Positions 1-9,789 of a DNA stretch of 64,000 nt are shown in pieces. Location: assembly GCF_014205295.1 (NCBI RefSeq), contig NZ_JACHNF010000001.1:2232001-2296000 (forward strand), written 5' to 3'. Positions within the stretch are counted from its first letter, which is position 1. Each line of letters begins with the position of its first letter. Both the position numbers and the translations under genes were made by a program. This stretch comes from Kribbella solani. GTDB lineage: Bacteria > Actinomycetota > Actinomycetes > Propionibacteriales > Kribbellaceae. The notes under the pieces were generated by a model, which saw nothing but the letters and a program-made list of their open reading frames with translations, did no database searches and was not told where the DNA came from.

Positions 1-2
1 GC

Positions 3-443
<441 letters not shown>

Positions 444-483
444 CCGGCCGGTTGCCCCCGGCGGGCCCCTACGATCCGTGATC

Positions 484-1815
484 GTGACCGAAACCGCCGC
501 TGCCGAGCAGCAGTCCGATCGACGACGGAGGGCGGTCACCGTGACCGGCCCGAACCGGCCGATGGTGCTGTCAACCGTCGTGAAAACCTTTGCCGACGAG
601 GGCCTCGCGCCCACCGGGATCAACCACATGGTCGTCGGGGACCAGCTGATCTTCAGCCTCGAGGTCAACGAATCAACCGCCGGCGCCACGCCCGGCGGGG
701 GTACGGCCGGCGGGGGTGCTGCCGCCGGCGGCACGGTGCAGGGCGCTTTGGACCGGCTTGCGCTCGGGCCGGAATTCACCGTCAGCGTGTCGGATGCCGG
801 CGTGTCCGGCCAGCGACCAGTGGATCGCCATCGGGTGACGGTGTTCGGCGACCAGCTGAGCTCCGCGGGCGTGGCCGCGATCACCGGACGGCTGGCCGGT
901 GCCGGTGGGCAGTTGGACCGGATTCAATCGCTCGCCGCGAACAACGCCGCGTACCAGCTCGACGTGTCCGGCGTCGACCCGGCCACGATCCGGCGGATCG
1001 TCCGCGGATTGCCCGAGATGGACGGGATCGACGTGGCGGTCCAGCCCGGCGCGCCGTCCGGACGGCACCTGATCGTGCTCGACGTGGACCAGACGTTCAT
1101 CCAGAACGAGGTGATCGAGCTGCTCGCCGCGGAGGCCGGACCGGAGGTCGAGGCACGGGTCAAGGAGGTGACCGCGCGGGCGATGCGCGGCGAACTCGAC
1201 TTCGCGGAATCGCTGCACGAACGGGTCGCCCTGCTCGAAGGGCTGGACGAGGGCGTGTTCGACCGGGTGTACGACAAGATCAAGCTGACGCCCGGCGTGG
1301 CGATGATGGTGATGACCGCGCAGGCGAACGGTGACGAGATCGGGCTGATCAGCGGTGGCTTCACCCAGATCACCGACCGGCTCGCGGACGAGTACGGCAT
1401 CAACCGCGCGTACACCGCGGCGAACACGCTGGAGGTCGTCGACGGGAAGCTGACCGGGCGGGTCACCGGCGAGGTGATCGACCGGGCCGCGAAGGCGCGG
1501 AAGCTGCAGGAGTTCGCCGACCGGGCGAACATCCCGATGGACCGGACGATCGCGATCGGCGACGGCGCGAACGACCTGGACATGATCCAGGCGGCCGGCG
1601 TCGGGATCGCCTTCCACGCCAAGCCGATCGTCAACGCGGCCGCTCCGGCCACGATCACACCGAAGGACATGCGCGGGGTGCTGTACGTCCGCGGCGTACC
1701 GCAGGACCGTCACGCACGACCCAACCCCACCCACCCCACCACCGCCCCGGCCGCCGCATCCACCACCTCCCGCCCACCCCACCGCCCCGCCGACCGCACC
1801 GCCCACCAACGCTGA
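484..1815 (+). CDS. serB: Second SerB-like phosphatase with two ACT-type domains
   Basis: Predicted phosphoserine phosphatase. The N-terminal ~190 residues look like two ACT-type regulatory domains (the first begins VTVTGPNRPMVL), joined by a Gly/Ala-rich insert at about residues 64-86. The HAD domain follows, with motif I DVDQT at about 200-204, LISGGF, and GDGANDLDM. The usual SerB motif is DxDST; here Ser is replaced by Gln while both Asp and the Thr remain. After the HAD core there is a tail of about 30 residues rich in Pro, Thr and His. The start is GTG 484, eight bases after TACGAT (470-475), consistent with a leaderless message; GTG 478 and GTG 541 are alternatives. The C-terminal half closely resembles the preceding gene, so the pair is probably a duplication. 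Confidence 0.82.
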   Translation: MTETAAAEQQSDRRRRAVTVTGPNRPMVLSTVVKTFADEGLAPTGINHMVVGDQLIFSLEVNESTAGATPGGGTAGGGAAAGGTVQGALDRLALGPEFTVSVSDAGVSGQRPVDRHRVTVFGDQLSSAGVAAITGRLAGAGGQLDRIQSLAANNAAYQLDVSGVDPATIRRIVRGLPEMDGIDVAVQPGAPSGRHLIVLDVDQTFIQNEVIELLAAEAGPEVEARVKEVTARAMRGELDFAESLHERVALLEGLDEGVFDRVYDKIKLTPGVAMMVMTAQANGDEIGLISGGFTQITDRLADEYGINRAYTAANTLEVVDGKLTGRVTGEVIDRAAKARKLQEFADRANIPMDRTIAIGDGANDLDMIQAAGVGIAFHAKPIVNAAAPATITPKDMRGVLYVRGVPQDRHARPNPTHPTTAPAAASTTSRPPHRPADRTAHQR

Positions 1816-1820
1816 CCAAG

Positions 1821-1885
1821 CCGACTTCGGGAAGCCACCGCGCATTTCCGGTGCCGAAAAGTGCGCGGTGGCTTCCCAAAGTCGG
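1821..1885. terminator. Long hairpin after serB
   Basis: Two 24-nt arms (1821-1844 and 1862-1885) match at 23 of 24 positions around a 17-nt loop. The hairpin lies 6 nt after the serB stop and before cphB. There is no T-tract, as is common for terminators in high-GC actinobacteria. It probably ends serB transcription. Confidence 0.6.
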
Positions 1886-1938
1886 GGACGGACGCGGGGG
1901 GCGGGGCGGGGTTGGTCGGTGGGGGGTGGGATTGGAAT

Positions 1939-1944
1939 TAAGCT
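1939..1944 (+). promoter_or_regulatory. Candidate -10 box for leaderless cphB
   Basis: TAAGCT ends 6 nt before the cphB ATG and no Shine-Dalgarno sequence is present, which would place the transcription start at or next to the start codon. No convincing -35 is visible. The same geometry recurs at several other genes in this window. Confidence 0.4.
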
Positions 1945-1950
1945 TCGGGT

Positions 1951-3003
1951 ATGTCTGATCTGCAGGGTGGGCCTGGTGCCCTGTTCGCCATCGGTGGTGC
2001 CGAGGACAAGCTGAAGAAGCGCACGGTGCTGCAGGAGTTCGTGCAGGCGGCGGGTGGGTCCAAGGCGCGGATCGTGGTGGTGCCGACGGCGTCCGCGCTC
2101 GGGCCGGACGTGATCGACGTGTACCGGGCGCTGTTCGCCGCGCTCGGCGCCGAGAGCGTGGTCGGCGTCCGCCCGGAGAACCGGGAGGACGCCGACGACC
2201 CCACCTTCATCGCGCCGCTGCACGACGCGACCGGGATCTTCATGACCGGCGGCAATCAGCTGAAGCTCGCCGGCGTCGTCACCGGTACGGCGTTCGGCCG
2301 CGCGGTCACCGCCGCGCACGCCCGCGGCGCGACCGTCGGTGGTACGTCGGCCGGCGCGAGCATCCTGGCCGAGCACATGATCGCGTTCGGCCGGTCCGGC
2401 GCGACGCCGCGACAGCGGATGAGTCAGCTGTCCGGCGGGCTCGGCCTGGTTCAGGGCGCGATCGTTGATCAGCACTTCGCCCAGCGCAACCGGTACGGCC
2501 GGCTGCTGTCGCTGGTCGCGCAGTCCCCCGGCCTGCTCGGGATCGGCGTCGACGAAGACACCGCCGCGGTCGTACGAGGGAGCCATCTTGAGGTCGTCGG
2601 CCGGGGCGCGGTGACGATCTTCGACGGTACGCGGATCAAGTCGAACGCGCACAACGCGAAGCGCTCCGAGCCGATCCTGGCCTCCGGCGTCGTACTGCAC
2701 GTGCTGCCCGCCACCGCGACCTTCGACCTGCAGAACCGGGTGCTGCTGTCGTACGGCCCGCAGCCGCCTGCCGCGGAGATCGCCGAACTGGCCGCCGCCG
2801 AAGCGGACCTGCGGAAGCTCGCGAAGGAGATCGCCGCCGAGGGGGTGTCACCCAGGTACTACGCGGAACGGAAGCGGCGCGAGGACCGCCGGACCCGAGC
2901 GATCCGTCCGGTGGCCGCTGGGGAGTCCAGACCGGAGGCGACCGAGCCGATCCCGGCCGGCGCCGACCCCGACCTCCCCGACCGCACGCACCCAGGACAG
3001 TGA
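1951..3003 (+). CDS. cphB: Cyanophycinase
   Basis: Peptidase family S51 enzyme that degrades cyanophycin (multi-L-arginyl-poly-L-aspartate) to beta-Asp-Arg dipeptides. The 350-residue protein has IGGAEDK near the N-terminus, FMTGGNQ, and the nucleophile elbow GGTSAGAS carrying the catalytic Ser. The C-terminal ~60 residues are charged and extend past the usual ~270-residue core. The gene lies 9 nt upstream of cyanophycin synthetase, so polymer synthesis and breakdown are probably co-transcribed. No Shine-Dalgarno sequence precedes the ATG. No isoaspartyl dipeptidase is seen nearby to finish degradation. Confidence 0.92.
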   Translation: MSDLQGGPGALFAIGGAEDKLKKRTVLQEFVQAAGGSKARIVVVPTASALGPDVIDVYRALFAALGAESVVGVRPENREDADDPTFIAPLHDATGIFMTGGNQLKLAGVVTGTAFGRAVTAAHARGATVGGTSAGASILAEHMIAFGRSGATPRQRMSQLSGGLGLVQGAIVDQHFAQRNRYGRLLSLVAQSPGLLGIGVDEDTAAVVRGSHLEVVGRGAVTIFDGTRIKSNAHNAKRSEPILASGVVLHVLPATATFDLQNRVLLSYGPQPPAAEIAELAAAEADLRKLAKEIAAEGVSPRYYAERKRREDRRTRAIRPVAAGESRPEATEPIPAGADPDLPDRTHPGQ

Positions 3004-3012
3004 AGCCTCCGA

Positions 3013-5850
3013 ATGACCGACACGCACGCCCCCGCCCAAGTTCCCGCGCCTGACCTGAAGATCATCGAGACCCGCGTCTACCGCGGCCCGAACATCTGGA
3101 GCTACGACCCCGCGATCCACCTCGTGGTCGACCTCGGCTCGCTGGAGAACTTCCCTTCGAACACCATCCCCGGCTTCACCGAGCAGTTGCTCGCCGACCT
3201 CCCCCGGCTCGACCAGCACCACTGCTCGCGGGGCCGACGCGGCGGTTTCATCGAGCGCCTGCACGAGGGCACCTGGCTCGGCCACATCGCCGAGCACGTG
3301 GCGCTGCAGTTGCAGCAGGAGGCCGGCCACGACATGCGTCGCGGCAAGACCCGCCAGGTCAAGGGCTCGCCCGGCATCTACAACATCACGTACGCGTACG
3401 CGGACGAGGCCGTCGGTCTTGCCGCCGGTGAACTCGCCGTCCGGTGCGTGAACCAGCTCGTCCAGCCGGACCCGGAGTTCGACTTCACCACCGAGCTGGA
3501 GAAGTTCATCAAGCAGGCGGAGCGGACCGCGTTCGGCCCGTCCACGCAGGCGATCGTCGACGAGGCGGTGTCCCGCGACATCCCGTGGATCCGGCTGAAC
3601 AAGGCCAGTCTGGTGCAGCTCGGTCAGGGCGTACACGCGAAGCGCATCCGGGCCACGATGACGTCGGAGACCGGGTCGATCGCGGTGGATGTTGCCAGCG
3701 ACAAGGACCTGACCACCCGGCTGCTCGCGTCCGCCGGGTTGCCGGTGCCGCGGTCGGAGTCGGTGCGTACGGTCGACGAAGCGGTCGCGATCGCCGGCAA
3801 GATCGGGTACCCGGTGGTGTGCAAGCCGCTGGACGGCAACCACGGCCGTGGCGTCTGCCTGAACCTGCAGGACGCCGGCGCCGTGCGCGAGGCGTTCCCG
3901 ATCGCCGCCGAACAGTCCCGGCGCGGCTGGGTGATCGTGGAGAACTTCGTCACCGGCAAGGACTACCGGTGCCTGATCATCAACGGCCGGATGGAGGCGA
4001 TCGCCGAACGGGTCCCCGCCCATGTGGTCGGCGACGGCGTACACACGGTGGCCGAGCTGGTCGACATCACCAACGCCGACCCGCGCCGTGGCGTCGGCCA
4101 CGAGAAGATCCTGACCCGGATCACGATCAACAACGCGGCCCGGCAGCTGGTCCGCGATCAGGGCTTCGAGCTGGACGACGTACCGCCCGAGGACGAGATG
4201 GTGAAGCTGACGCTCACCGGGAACATGTCCACCGGCGGGATCTCGATCGACCGGACCTGGGAGGCGCACCCGGAGAACGTCGAGATCGCCGAGGAGGCGG
4301 CCCGGATGATCGGGCTGGACATCGCCGGCATCGACTTCATCTGCCCGGACATCACCCAGCCGGTCCGTGAGACCGGCGGCGCGATCTGCGAGGTGAACGC
4401 GGCGCCGGGGTTCCGGATGCACACCAACCCGACCATCGGCGAGCCGCAGTACATCGCCAAGCCGGTCGTGGACATGCTGTTCCCGCCCGGCGCGACCAGC
4501 CGGATTCCGATCGTCGCGGTCACCGGTACGAACGGCAAGACCACCACCGCGCGGATGATCAGCCACGTCTTCAAGGGTCTCGGCCGCAAGGTGGGGATGA
4601 CGTCCACCGACGGCATCGTGATCGACGAGCGGCTGGTGATCCGGCAGGACGCGTCCGGCCCGAAGTCGGCGCGGATGGTGCTGCAGAACCCGCGGGTCGA
4701 CTTCGCCGTGTTCGAGGTGGCGCGCGGTGGAATCCTGCGCGAAGGCCTCGGGTACGAGCGCAACGACGTCGCGGTGGTGCTGAACGTCCAGCCGGATCAC
4801 CTCGGCCTGCGCGGGATCGAGACGCTCGAGCAGCTCGCCGACGTGAAGGCGGTGCTGGTCGAGGCGGTACCACGGACCGGGTTCGCCGTCCTGAACGCGG
4901 ACGACCCGCTGGTACGCAAGATGCGGCGGAAGTGCTCCGGCCAGGTCGTGTGGTTCAGCATGGCCGAGCCGGGCAGCGAGGTCCGTGACTACATCGACGG
5001 GCACTGCCGTCGCGGCGGGCGGGCCGTCGTCCTGGAGCGGTCCGACCTGGGCGACATGATCGTGGTGAAGCACGGCCGCCGGTCGATGCAGCTGGCGTGG
5101 ACTCATTTGCTGCCGGCAACCTTCGGCGGGCGGGCGATGATGAACGTGCAGAACGCGATGGCCGCCGCCGCGGCCGCGTTCGCGGCGGGTGCGCCGTTGC
5201 ACGACATCCGGCAGGGGCTGCGTACGTTCAGCACCTCGTACTACCTGTCGCCTGGCCGGCTGAACGAGATCGACGTCGACGGGCGGAGCGTGATCGTCGA
5301 CTACTGCCACAACGCCCCGGCGATGCGGATGCTCGGCGACTTCGTCGACAGGCTCGGTGAGAGCCTGAGCGCGTCGTCGGAGCTCGGCCGGCCGTCGCGG
5401 ATCGGCGTAGTCGCGACGGCCGGCGACCGGCGCGATGACGACATTCGTGAGTTGGGTGAGGTCGCGGCACAGCACTTCGATGTGGTCGTCGTGCGCGAGG
5501 ACGCGCGGTTGCGCGGGCGGAAGCGCGGCGAGTCGGCGGAGCTGGTGACGGCCGGGGTGCGGGCCGCGATGGCGGACGGCGCCCGGTGCCGGCGGGTTGA
5601 GGTCGTGCTCGACGAGCTGGACGCGGTCCGGTACTCGCTCGGGCTGTCCAATCCGGGCGACCTGGTTGTGTTGTGCGTCGACCAGCATCAGTCCGTACTG
5701 ACCGAGCTGGAGTCGGTTTCGCACCTGGCCCAGGCCGGCGCGCGGTCCGGCGACGAAGGCGGCGACCCGGACTTCGTCCAGCCGGACGAGGTTGTCCAGC
5801 CGGACGAGGGGTCCGAGTCGCCGAGCCTTGCCGCGCCAACGGTCGTCTAG
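3013..5850 (+). CDS. cphA: Cyanophycin synthetase
   Basis: CphA1-type enzyme that builds cyanophycin: an ATP-grasp domain adds Asp to the backbone and a Mur-ligase domain adds Arg to the Asp side chain. The 945-residue product has the N-terminal domain (RVYRGPNIWSYDP), an ATP-grasp region at about 210-490 (KPLDGNHGRG, and EVNAAPGFRMH near its end), the Mur P-loop VTGTNGKTTT near residue 507, and DYCHNAPAM in the C-terminal part. The protein is slightly long because of an acidic, Pro/Asp-rich tail of about 40 residues. The gene is coupled to cphB by a 9-nt gap. Its stop overlaps by 4 nt the stop of the convergent permease gene. Confidence 0.95.
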   Translation: MTDTHAPAQVPAPDLKIIETRVYRGPNIWSYDPAIHLVVDLGSLENFPSNTIPGFTEQLLADLPRLDQHHCSRGRRGGFIERLHEGTWLGHIAEHVALQLQQEAGHDMRRGKTRQVKGSPGIYNITYAYADEAVGLAAGELAVRCVNQLVQPDPEFDFTTELEKFIKQAERTAFGPSTQAIVDEAVSRDIPWIRLNKASLVQLGQGVHAKRIRATMTSETGSIAVDVASDKDLTTRLLASAGLPVPRSESVRTVDEAVAIAGKIGYPVVCKPLDGNHGRGVCLNLQDAGAVREAFPIAAEQSRRGWVIVENFVTGKDYRCLIINGRMEAIAERVPAHVVGDGVHTVAELVDITNADPRRGVGHEKILTRITINNAARQLVRDQGFELDDVPPEDEMVKLTLTGNMSTGGISIDRTWEAHPENVEIAEEAARMIGLDIAGIDFICPDITQPVRETGGAICEVNAAPGFRMHTNPTIGEPQYIAKPVVDMLFPPGATSRIPIVAVTGTNGKTTTARMISHVFKGLGRKVGMTSTDGIVIDERLVIRQDASGPKSARMVLQNPRVDFAVFEVARGGILREGLGYERNDVAVVLNVQPDHLGLRGIETLEQLADVKAVLVEAVPRTGFAVLNADDPLVRKMRRKCSGQVVWFSMAEPGSEVRDYIDGHCRRGGRAVVLERSDLGDMIVVKHGRRSMQLAWTHLLPATFGGRAMMNVQNAMAAAAAAFAAGAPLHDIRQGLRTFSTSYYLSPGRLNEIDVDGRSVIVDYCHNAPAMRMLGDFVDRLGESLSASSELGRPSRIGVVATAGDRRDDDIRELGEVAAQHFDVVVVREDARLRGRKRGESAELVTAGVRAAMADGARCRRVEVVLDELDAVRYSLGLSNPGDLVVLCVDQHQSVLTELESVSHLAQAGARSGDEGGDPDFVQPDEVVQPDEGSESPSLAAPTVV

Positions 5851-7172
5851 GCCGCCAGCGCGTCGACCGGAGGCGTCCAGAGGGTGCGTACGGTCGTCGG
5901 GAGCGTGGCGACGAACGCGAGGACGAACGCTCCGCCGACCACGCCGAGGTAGATCGCGAGCGGACCGCTCGGCAGCAGCGATCCGGTCCGCACCATGCTG
6001 TACGGCGCGACCATGACCGCGGCTGTGATCGTGCCGAGCACGGTCGCCAGCGCCCCGGTCAGGACGCTCTCGGCCAGCACCATCCCGAGTACCTGACCGC
6101 GAGTCGCCGCCGTCAGCCGGAGCAGACCGAACTCCGGCTTGCGGCGACGCGTGGCCGCGATCAGTGTGTTCAGGACCAGGATCGTGCAGAACGCCACGAT
6201 CATCGCGACGACCAGGTAGTTCACCGATGACAGCTGGGCGGCGTCGTTCGCGGCGCCCTGGTTGACGCTGTCCTCGGTCGACTGCTGGTACAGCGTGCCG
6301 GTCGCGATGCCGATCAAGAGCACCAGTGGGGTCACGACCACGGCCGCCCGCCCGGGCTGTACGACGAGGGTGCGACCGGCGAGCCGGAGCGGCGCACCGG
6401 GCAGCCGGGTGGCGAGGCGGCCGAGTGCCGGGATCATCGCGGGGCTCAGGAGTGCGAGACCGACGGCCAGCGCGACTCCCGCGGGTCCTGCCGTGCTCGA
6501 CAACATCGGTCCGTTCGGCATCGCGAAGGTGGTGCTGCCGAGGGCGACGCCGACGACTGTGCAGACCAGGCCGGCATTGCGGCGTACCCGGCCGAGTGCC
6601 TTTCCGCGGGTCATGGTCGCGGCGGCAATGGCGCGTACTGGTGGTACGGCGCCTGCCCGGCGGCCGGCGACGACTGCCGCCAGCACCGCGGTCGCCAGGG
6701 AGAGCACCGCGCCGGTGGCGATCGTCAGCGCGCCGACCTGCGCATCGAGGCCGTCCGGGACGAAGCCGGCGGTGCTCAGGCGGGACAGGACGAACGTACC
6801 CAGGCCGATGCCGGGGATGATGCCCAGGGCAATCATCGGGACGGCGACCGTGAGTACCTCGGCCAGGACGATGGTGCGGACCTGACCCGATGACGCCACG
6901 ATCGCCCGGAGCAGGGCGAGCTCGCGTTCGCGCTGCTGGACGGTCAGGGCGATGGTCGACGCGACGCCGAAGGTGACGATCAGGACGGTCCAACCGCCGA
7001 GGATCGAAGGCAGGATGACCAAGGTGTCGGTGCCGTCAGCACCTGGTGAGAGTCCGGTTTCGAGGAGCAGGGCGAAGGCGGTCAGGAGCGTGGTGCCCGC
7101 GAAGAGCACCGCGCCCGCGGCGGCGTACGCGGTCCACCGCTTCCGGACCGTACGAAGAGCAAAGCGGATCAT
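5847..7172 (-). CDS. FtsX-like ABC transporter permease
   Basis: Membrane subunit of an ABC exporter of the MacB/FtsX-like type, 441 residues. Hydrophobic segments occur near the N-terminus (about residues 15-40), in the middle (several between 60 and 290) and as a typical FtsX-like group in the last ~120 residues. Its ATG overlaps the stop of the ATPase gene as ATGA, so the two subunits are translationally coupled. The substrate cannot be read from sequence; antimicrobial peptide or lipid export are options in this family. The divergent TetR-like gene may control it. Confidence 0.85.
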   Translation of the reverse strand: MIRFALRTVRKRWTAYAAAGAVLFAGTTLLTAFALLLETGLSPGADGTDTLVILPSILGGWTVLIVTFGVASTIALTVQQRERELALLRAIVASSGQVRTIVLAEVLTVAVPMIALGIIPGIGLGTFVLSRLSTAGFVPDGLDAQVGALTIATGAVLSLATAVLAAVVAGRRAGAVPPVRAIAAATMTRGKALGRVRRNAGLVCTVVGVALGSTTFAMPNGPMLSSTAGPAGVALAVGLALLSPAMIPALGRLATRLPGAPLRLAGRTLVVQPGRAAVVVTPLVLLIGIATGTLYQQSTEDSVNQGAANDAAQLSSVNYLVVAMIVAFCTILVLNTLIAATRRRKPEFGLLRLTAATRGQVLGMVLAESVLTGALATVLGTITAAVMVAPYSMVRTGSLLPSGPLAIYLGVVGGAFVLAFVATLPTTVRTLWTPPVDALAA

Positions 7173-7945
7173 CGGGTCGCTCCGGTCATTGTGGAGTGCG
7201 GCGCGGGGCGGGCGCCTAGTTGCGTGAGGCGGGTGGCGATGGCTTCTGGGCCTGGGGTGTCTACGACGTCGGCGATCCGGCCGTCGGCGAAGAACACCAC
7301 CCGGTCCGCGTACGCGGCGGCGACCGGGTCGTGGGTGACCATCACGACGGTCTGGCGGGACGCCGACTCACGCAGCAGCGCGAGGACCTCCCCGGCCGCG
7401 GTGGTGTCGAGGGCGCCGGTTGGTTCGTCGGCGAAGATCACGGCCGGTTCGGTCAGCAGGGCACGCGCGATCGCGACGCGCTGCTGCTGGCCGCCGGAGA
7501 GTTCGCTCGGGTAGTGGTCGGCACGCTCGGCCAGACCGAGGCGTTCGAGTAGCTGGTCGACGGCACCCGCGCGGGTACGCCGTCCGCCGAGCTCCTGCGG
7601 TAGGAGGACGTTCTGGCGGACGGTCAGCGTCGGAAGCAGGTTGAACGCCTGGAAGACGAACCCGAGCCGGTTGCGGCGGAGACGGGTCAGCGACCGGTCG
7701 TCCAGGCTGGTGAGTTCCACGCCGTCCACGACGACGGAGCCGGAGGTCGGCCGGTCGAGGCCGGCGGCGCAGTTCAGCAGGCTGCTCTTGCCCGAGCCGG
7801 ACGGTCCCATCACGGCGGTGAAGCTGCCGGCCGGGAAGGCGATGGATACGTCGTCCAGAGCGGTCACGGCGCTGGGGCCTTCGCCGTACGTCTTGACCGC
7901 GTGACGCAGCTCGACGGCGGGTCCTGCGTATGGTGTACGAGTCAT
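7169..7945 (-). CDS. ABC transporter ATP-binding protein
   Basis: ATPase of the MacB/LolD-like subclass, 258 residues. It shows Walker [10 protein letters not shown] (about residue 47), the signature [15 protein letters not shown], Walker [13 protein letters not shown], and a switch His in VMVTHD. It is first in a two-gene operon with the FtsX-like permease. The start at 7945 lies inside an inverted repeat (7926-7960). TACGGT ends 6 nt before the ATG on the coding strand and no Shine-Dalgarno sequence is seen, so a leaderless message is likely. Confidence 0.92.
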   Translation of the reverse strand: MTRTPYAGPAVELRHAVKTYGEGPSAVTALDDVSIAFPAGSFTAVMGPSGSGKSSLLNCAAGLDRPTSGSVVVDGVELTSLDDRSLTRLRRNRLGFVFQAFNLLPTLTVRQNVLLPQELGGRRTRAGAVDQLLERLGLAERADHYPSELSGGQQQRVAIARALLTEPAVIFADEPTGALDTTAAGEVLALLRESASRQTVVMVTHDPVAAAYADRVVFFADGRIADVVDTPGPEAIATRLTQLGARPAPHSTMTGATR

Positions 7946-7960
7946 GAGTACACCGTACGC
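7926..7960. promoter_or_regulatory. Inverted repeat over the ABC operon start
   Basis: Arms 7926-7938 (GCGTATGGTGTAC) and 7948-7960 (GTACACCGTACGC) match at 12 of 13 positions around a 9-nt spacer. The repeat covers the ATPase start codon and the candidate -10 (7952-7957, TACGGT on the minus strand). Binding here would block both initiation and a leaderless start. The regulator is unknown; the neighbouring TetR-like protein is the obvious candidate. Confidence 0.45.
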
Positions 7961-8036
7961 AGCGGCGGTTGCGTCACTCAGGCGTCGTAGCTCTACAAGC
8001 TTGGTGGTGGTAGGTCTACTGGGTCGCGCCGCTGGC

Positions 8037-8070
8037 GTGACGAAACTATAGTTGGTGGTGGTTTCGTCAC
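8037..8070. promoter_or_regulatory. Operator-like perfect inverted repeat upstream of the TetR-like gene
   Basis: Perfect 10-nt arms, GTGACGAAAC (8037-8046) and GTTTCGTCAC (8061-8070), flank a 14-nt spacer holding a good -10, TATAGT (8047-8052). The repeat ends just before the Shine-Dalgarno GGGAGAGG (8071-8078) of the regulator gene. This geometry fits an autoregulatory operator. Confidence 0.6.
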
Positions 8071-8084
8071 GGGAGAGGTGCGGG

Positions 8085-8939
8085 ATGGATACGTGTCAGG
8101 TGTGCGGGCGCGAGTTGGAGCGCAGCGAGGTGGGGAGACCGCGGCGGTACTGCAGCCGGGCCTGCCGATCGAAGGCGTACCGGCAGCGGGTCGCGGCGGC
8201 ACCCACCAACGCCGACACAATGCATGTAGTAGGTGGCTCGGCGCCCGCTGCGGGTGGGTTGACGGTTTCGGGGATTGTGGGGGCGGCGGTCGCGCTTGGG
8301 GATCTGGAGGGGGCGGATGCGGTGTCGATGCGGCGGATTGCCGAGCGGCTGGGGGCTGGGGTGATGTCGTTGTACCGGCATGTGCGGAGTCAGGTGGAAC
8401 TGGTCGACCTGATGGTCGATCAGGTGTTCGGCGAGCGGGAACTACCGGATCTCGCGCATTGGTCAGGCCCACCCGGCTGGCGGGCCAAACTGGAGCTGTC
8501 GGCGCGCACCGAGTGGGACGTGTACCGCGCCCACCCGTGGGTCGCCCGCCTGGTCGCCTCCACCACCCGTCCCCCGCTCGCGCCGAACCGGATGGCCTAC
8601 ACCGACTGGCGCATCCGCGCGCTCGACGACACCGGCCTCCCCTTCGCCACGATGGCGCAGATCTCCTTCGTCGTCAGCACCCAGGTACACGGCGCCGCGC
8701 TAGGCCTGGAAGCCGAGACGGAAGCGCTCCGCACCAGCGACCTGTCCCGCGACGAGTGGACCGCGAACCGTCAGGGTGCCGTCGAGCTTGCTCTCAGCAC
8801 CGGCCGGCTCCCGATGATCGCCCGCTTCGGCCGGCCCGAGTACGAGGCCTCCACCCCGGACCGGATCTTCGACTTCGGCCTCACTCGCCTCCTGGACGGC
8901 ATCGCTGCCCTGATACCCGGCGAGGCACCGGCTAGGTGA
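8085..8939 (+). CDS. TetR-family regulator with N-terminal zinc ribbon
   Basis: Predicted DNA-binding repressor of 284 residues. It opens with a Cys4 motif, C4-x2-C7-x15-C23-x3-C27, in a basic context (GRPRRYCS), which looks like a small zinc ribbon. A TetR-type helix-turn-helix follows at about residues 65-115 (ADAVSMRRIAERLGAGVMSLYRHV), then a TetR C-terminal ligand domain of the kind found in tetracycline-repressor-like proteins. The start is ATG 8085, preceded by GGGAGAGG; the frame extends further upstream but without a better signal. The gene diverges from the ABC exporter, as exporter repressors often do. Its stop overlaps the convergent membrane-protein gene by 8 nt. Confidence 0.82.
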   Translation: MDTCQVCGRELERSEVGRPRRYCSRACRSKAYRQRVAAAPTNADTMHVVGGSAPAAGGLTVSGIVGAAVALGDLEGADAVSMRRIAERLGAGVMSLYRHVRSQVELVDLMVDQVFGERELPDLAHWSGPPGWRAKLELSARTEWDVYRAHPWVARLVASTTRPPLAPNRMAYTDWRIRALDDTGLPFATMAQISFVVSTQVHGAALGLEAETEALRTSDLSRDEWTANRQGAVELALSTGRLPMIARFGRPEYEASTPDRIFDFGLTRLLDGIAALIPGEAPAR

Positions 8940-9783
8940 CCGGATCGCGCCGAGCCAGGAGCCGCCGGCGAGGTTCCTGTTCGTCGATCCAGTCGAGGTC
9001 TTCGGAAAGGACGGCGTCGTTGGAGCGGTCCGCGTACGGGTCGGCCGGCGGTGGTGGCGGCGGAAGGGCACGGAGTTTGAGCGCGACCATCGGGATCGCC
9101 AGAAGTACGCCGACCACCATCCACGGCCAGTACTCGCGCAGCAGCGGCTCGAAGGACTGGAAGAACGCTTCGGTGGACGCGTTGCCGACGGCATCCATCG
9201 GCTTGCCGGACTGGCGGCTGACCAGCTGGATCGCATCGACCAGGCCGAAGCACACCAGGTAGGCAGCGGCGAGTGGCAGCCAGTACGACGCCGAGCGCCA
9301 GCCGCGCTTCCAGCACGCGAGGTACAGCAACAGCGCGAGGCCCGCGCCGACCAGCAACCCGTTGAGCTGCCACAGCCACTTCCAGTCGGCCAGTTGCTCA
9401 GCCGGGCGCAAGGCGTACCAGGCAACCGGAAGCGCCAGCGCGAACGCCGCAACCACCGTGCTCCGGCTCCCCCACGCGCCGAACGCTCCGCCGAGTGCGC
9501 TTGCCACCAGCAACGTGATCAGCAGGTTCCGCTCCGCGAACGAGTTCCCGGTCAGCCACCACATGCCCCCGGCAACGATGAGCACGATCGGTACGGCGAT
9601 CCGGATCCGCCCGATCAGCAGCCCCGCCAGTACGCCACCGGCGAAGCCACCGAGGACGAGCAGGTCGACGCGCAACGGCACGAAGGCGGTCGTACCCTCC
9701 GGGAGACCCTTCAGGTACGTCGCGGAGAAGCCGCCCACGAACCAGGCGACCACCGCGGCCGGAATCGACCACAGGTAGCGCAT
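8932..9783 (-). CDS. Polytopic membrane protein of unknown function
   Basis: 283 residues with about eight hydrophobic stretches, for example VLGGFAGGVLAGLLIG, LLITLLVASALGGAFGAWG and WMVVGVLLAIPMVAL. The cytoplasmic C-terminal ~45 residues are Pro/Arg/Asp-rich (PPPPPP). I recognise no family motif. The start is ATG 9783 with a GGGG element 9 nt upstream; an upstream start at 9801 is possible. The gene follows the Mur-ligase gene on the same strand but is separated from it by a hairpin, so it may be transcribed separately. Confidence 0.65.
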   Translation of the reverse strand: MRYLWSIPAAVVAWFVGGFSATYLKGLPEGTTAFVPLRVDLLVLGGFAGGVLAGLLIGRIRIAVPIVLIVAGGMWWLTGNSFAERNLLITLLVASALGGAFGAWGSRSTVVAAFALALPVAWYALRPAEQLADWKWLWQLNGLLVGAGLALLLYLACWKRGWRSASYWLPLAAAYLVCFGLVDAIQLVSRQSGKPMDAVGNASTEAFFQSFEPLLREYWPWMVVGVLLAIPMVALKLRALPPPPPPADPYADRSNDAVLSEDLDWIDEQEPRRRLLARRDPVT

Positions 9784-9789
9784 CACAAA

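Noticed and set aside
673..2700. Long open frame on the minus strand across serB and cphB
   Set aside because: It lies antisense to two well-supported genes, crosses the hairpin, and its translation is Arg/Pro/Asp-rich with no motif; it is a by-product of high GC.
2848..6993. 1381-codon minus-strand frame across cphA and the permease gene
   Set aside because: It is antisense to cphA and in a shifted frame of the permease, with typical low-information composition (DRH/RPG).
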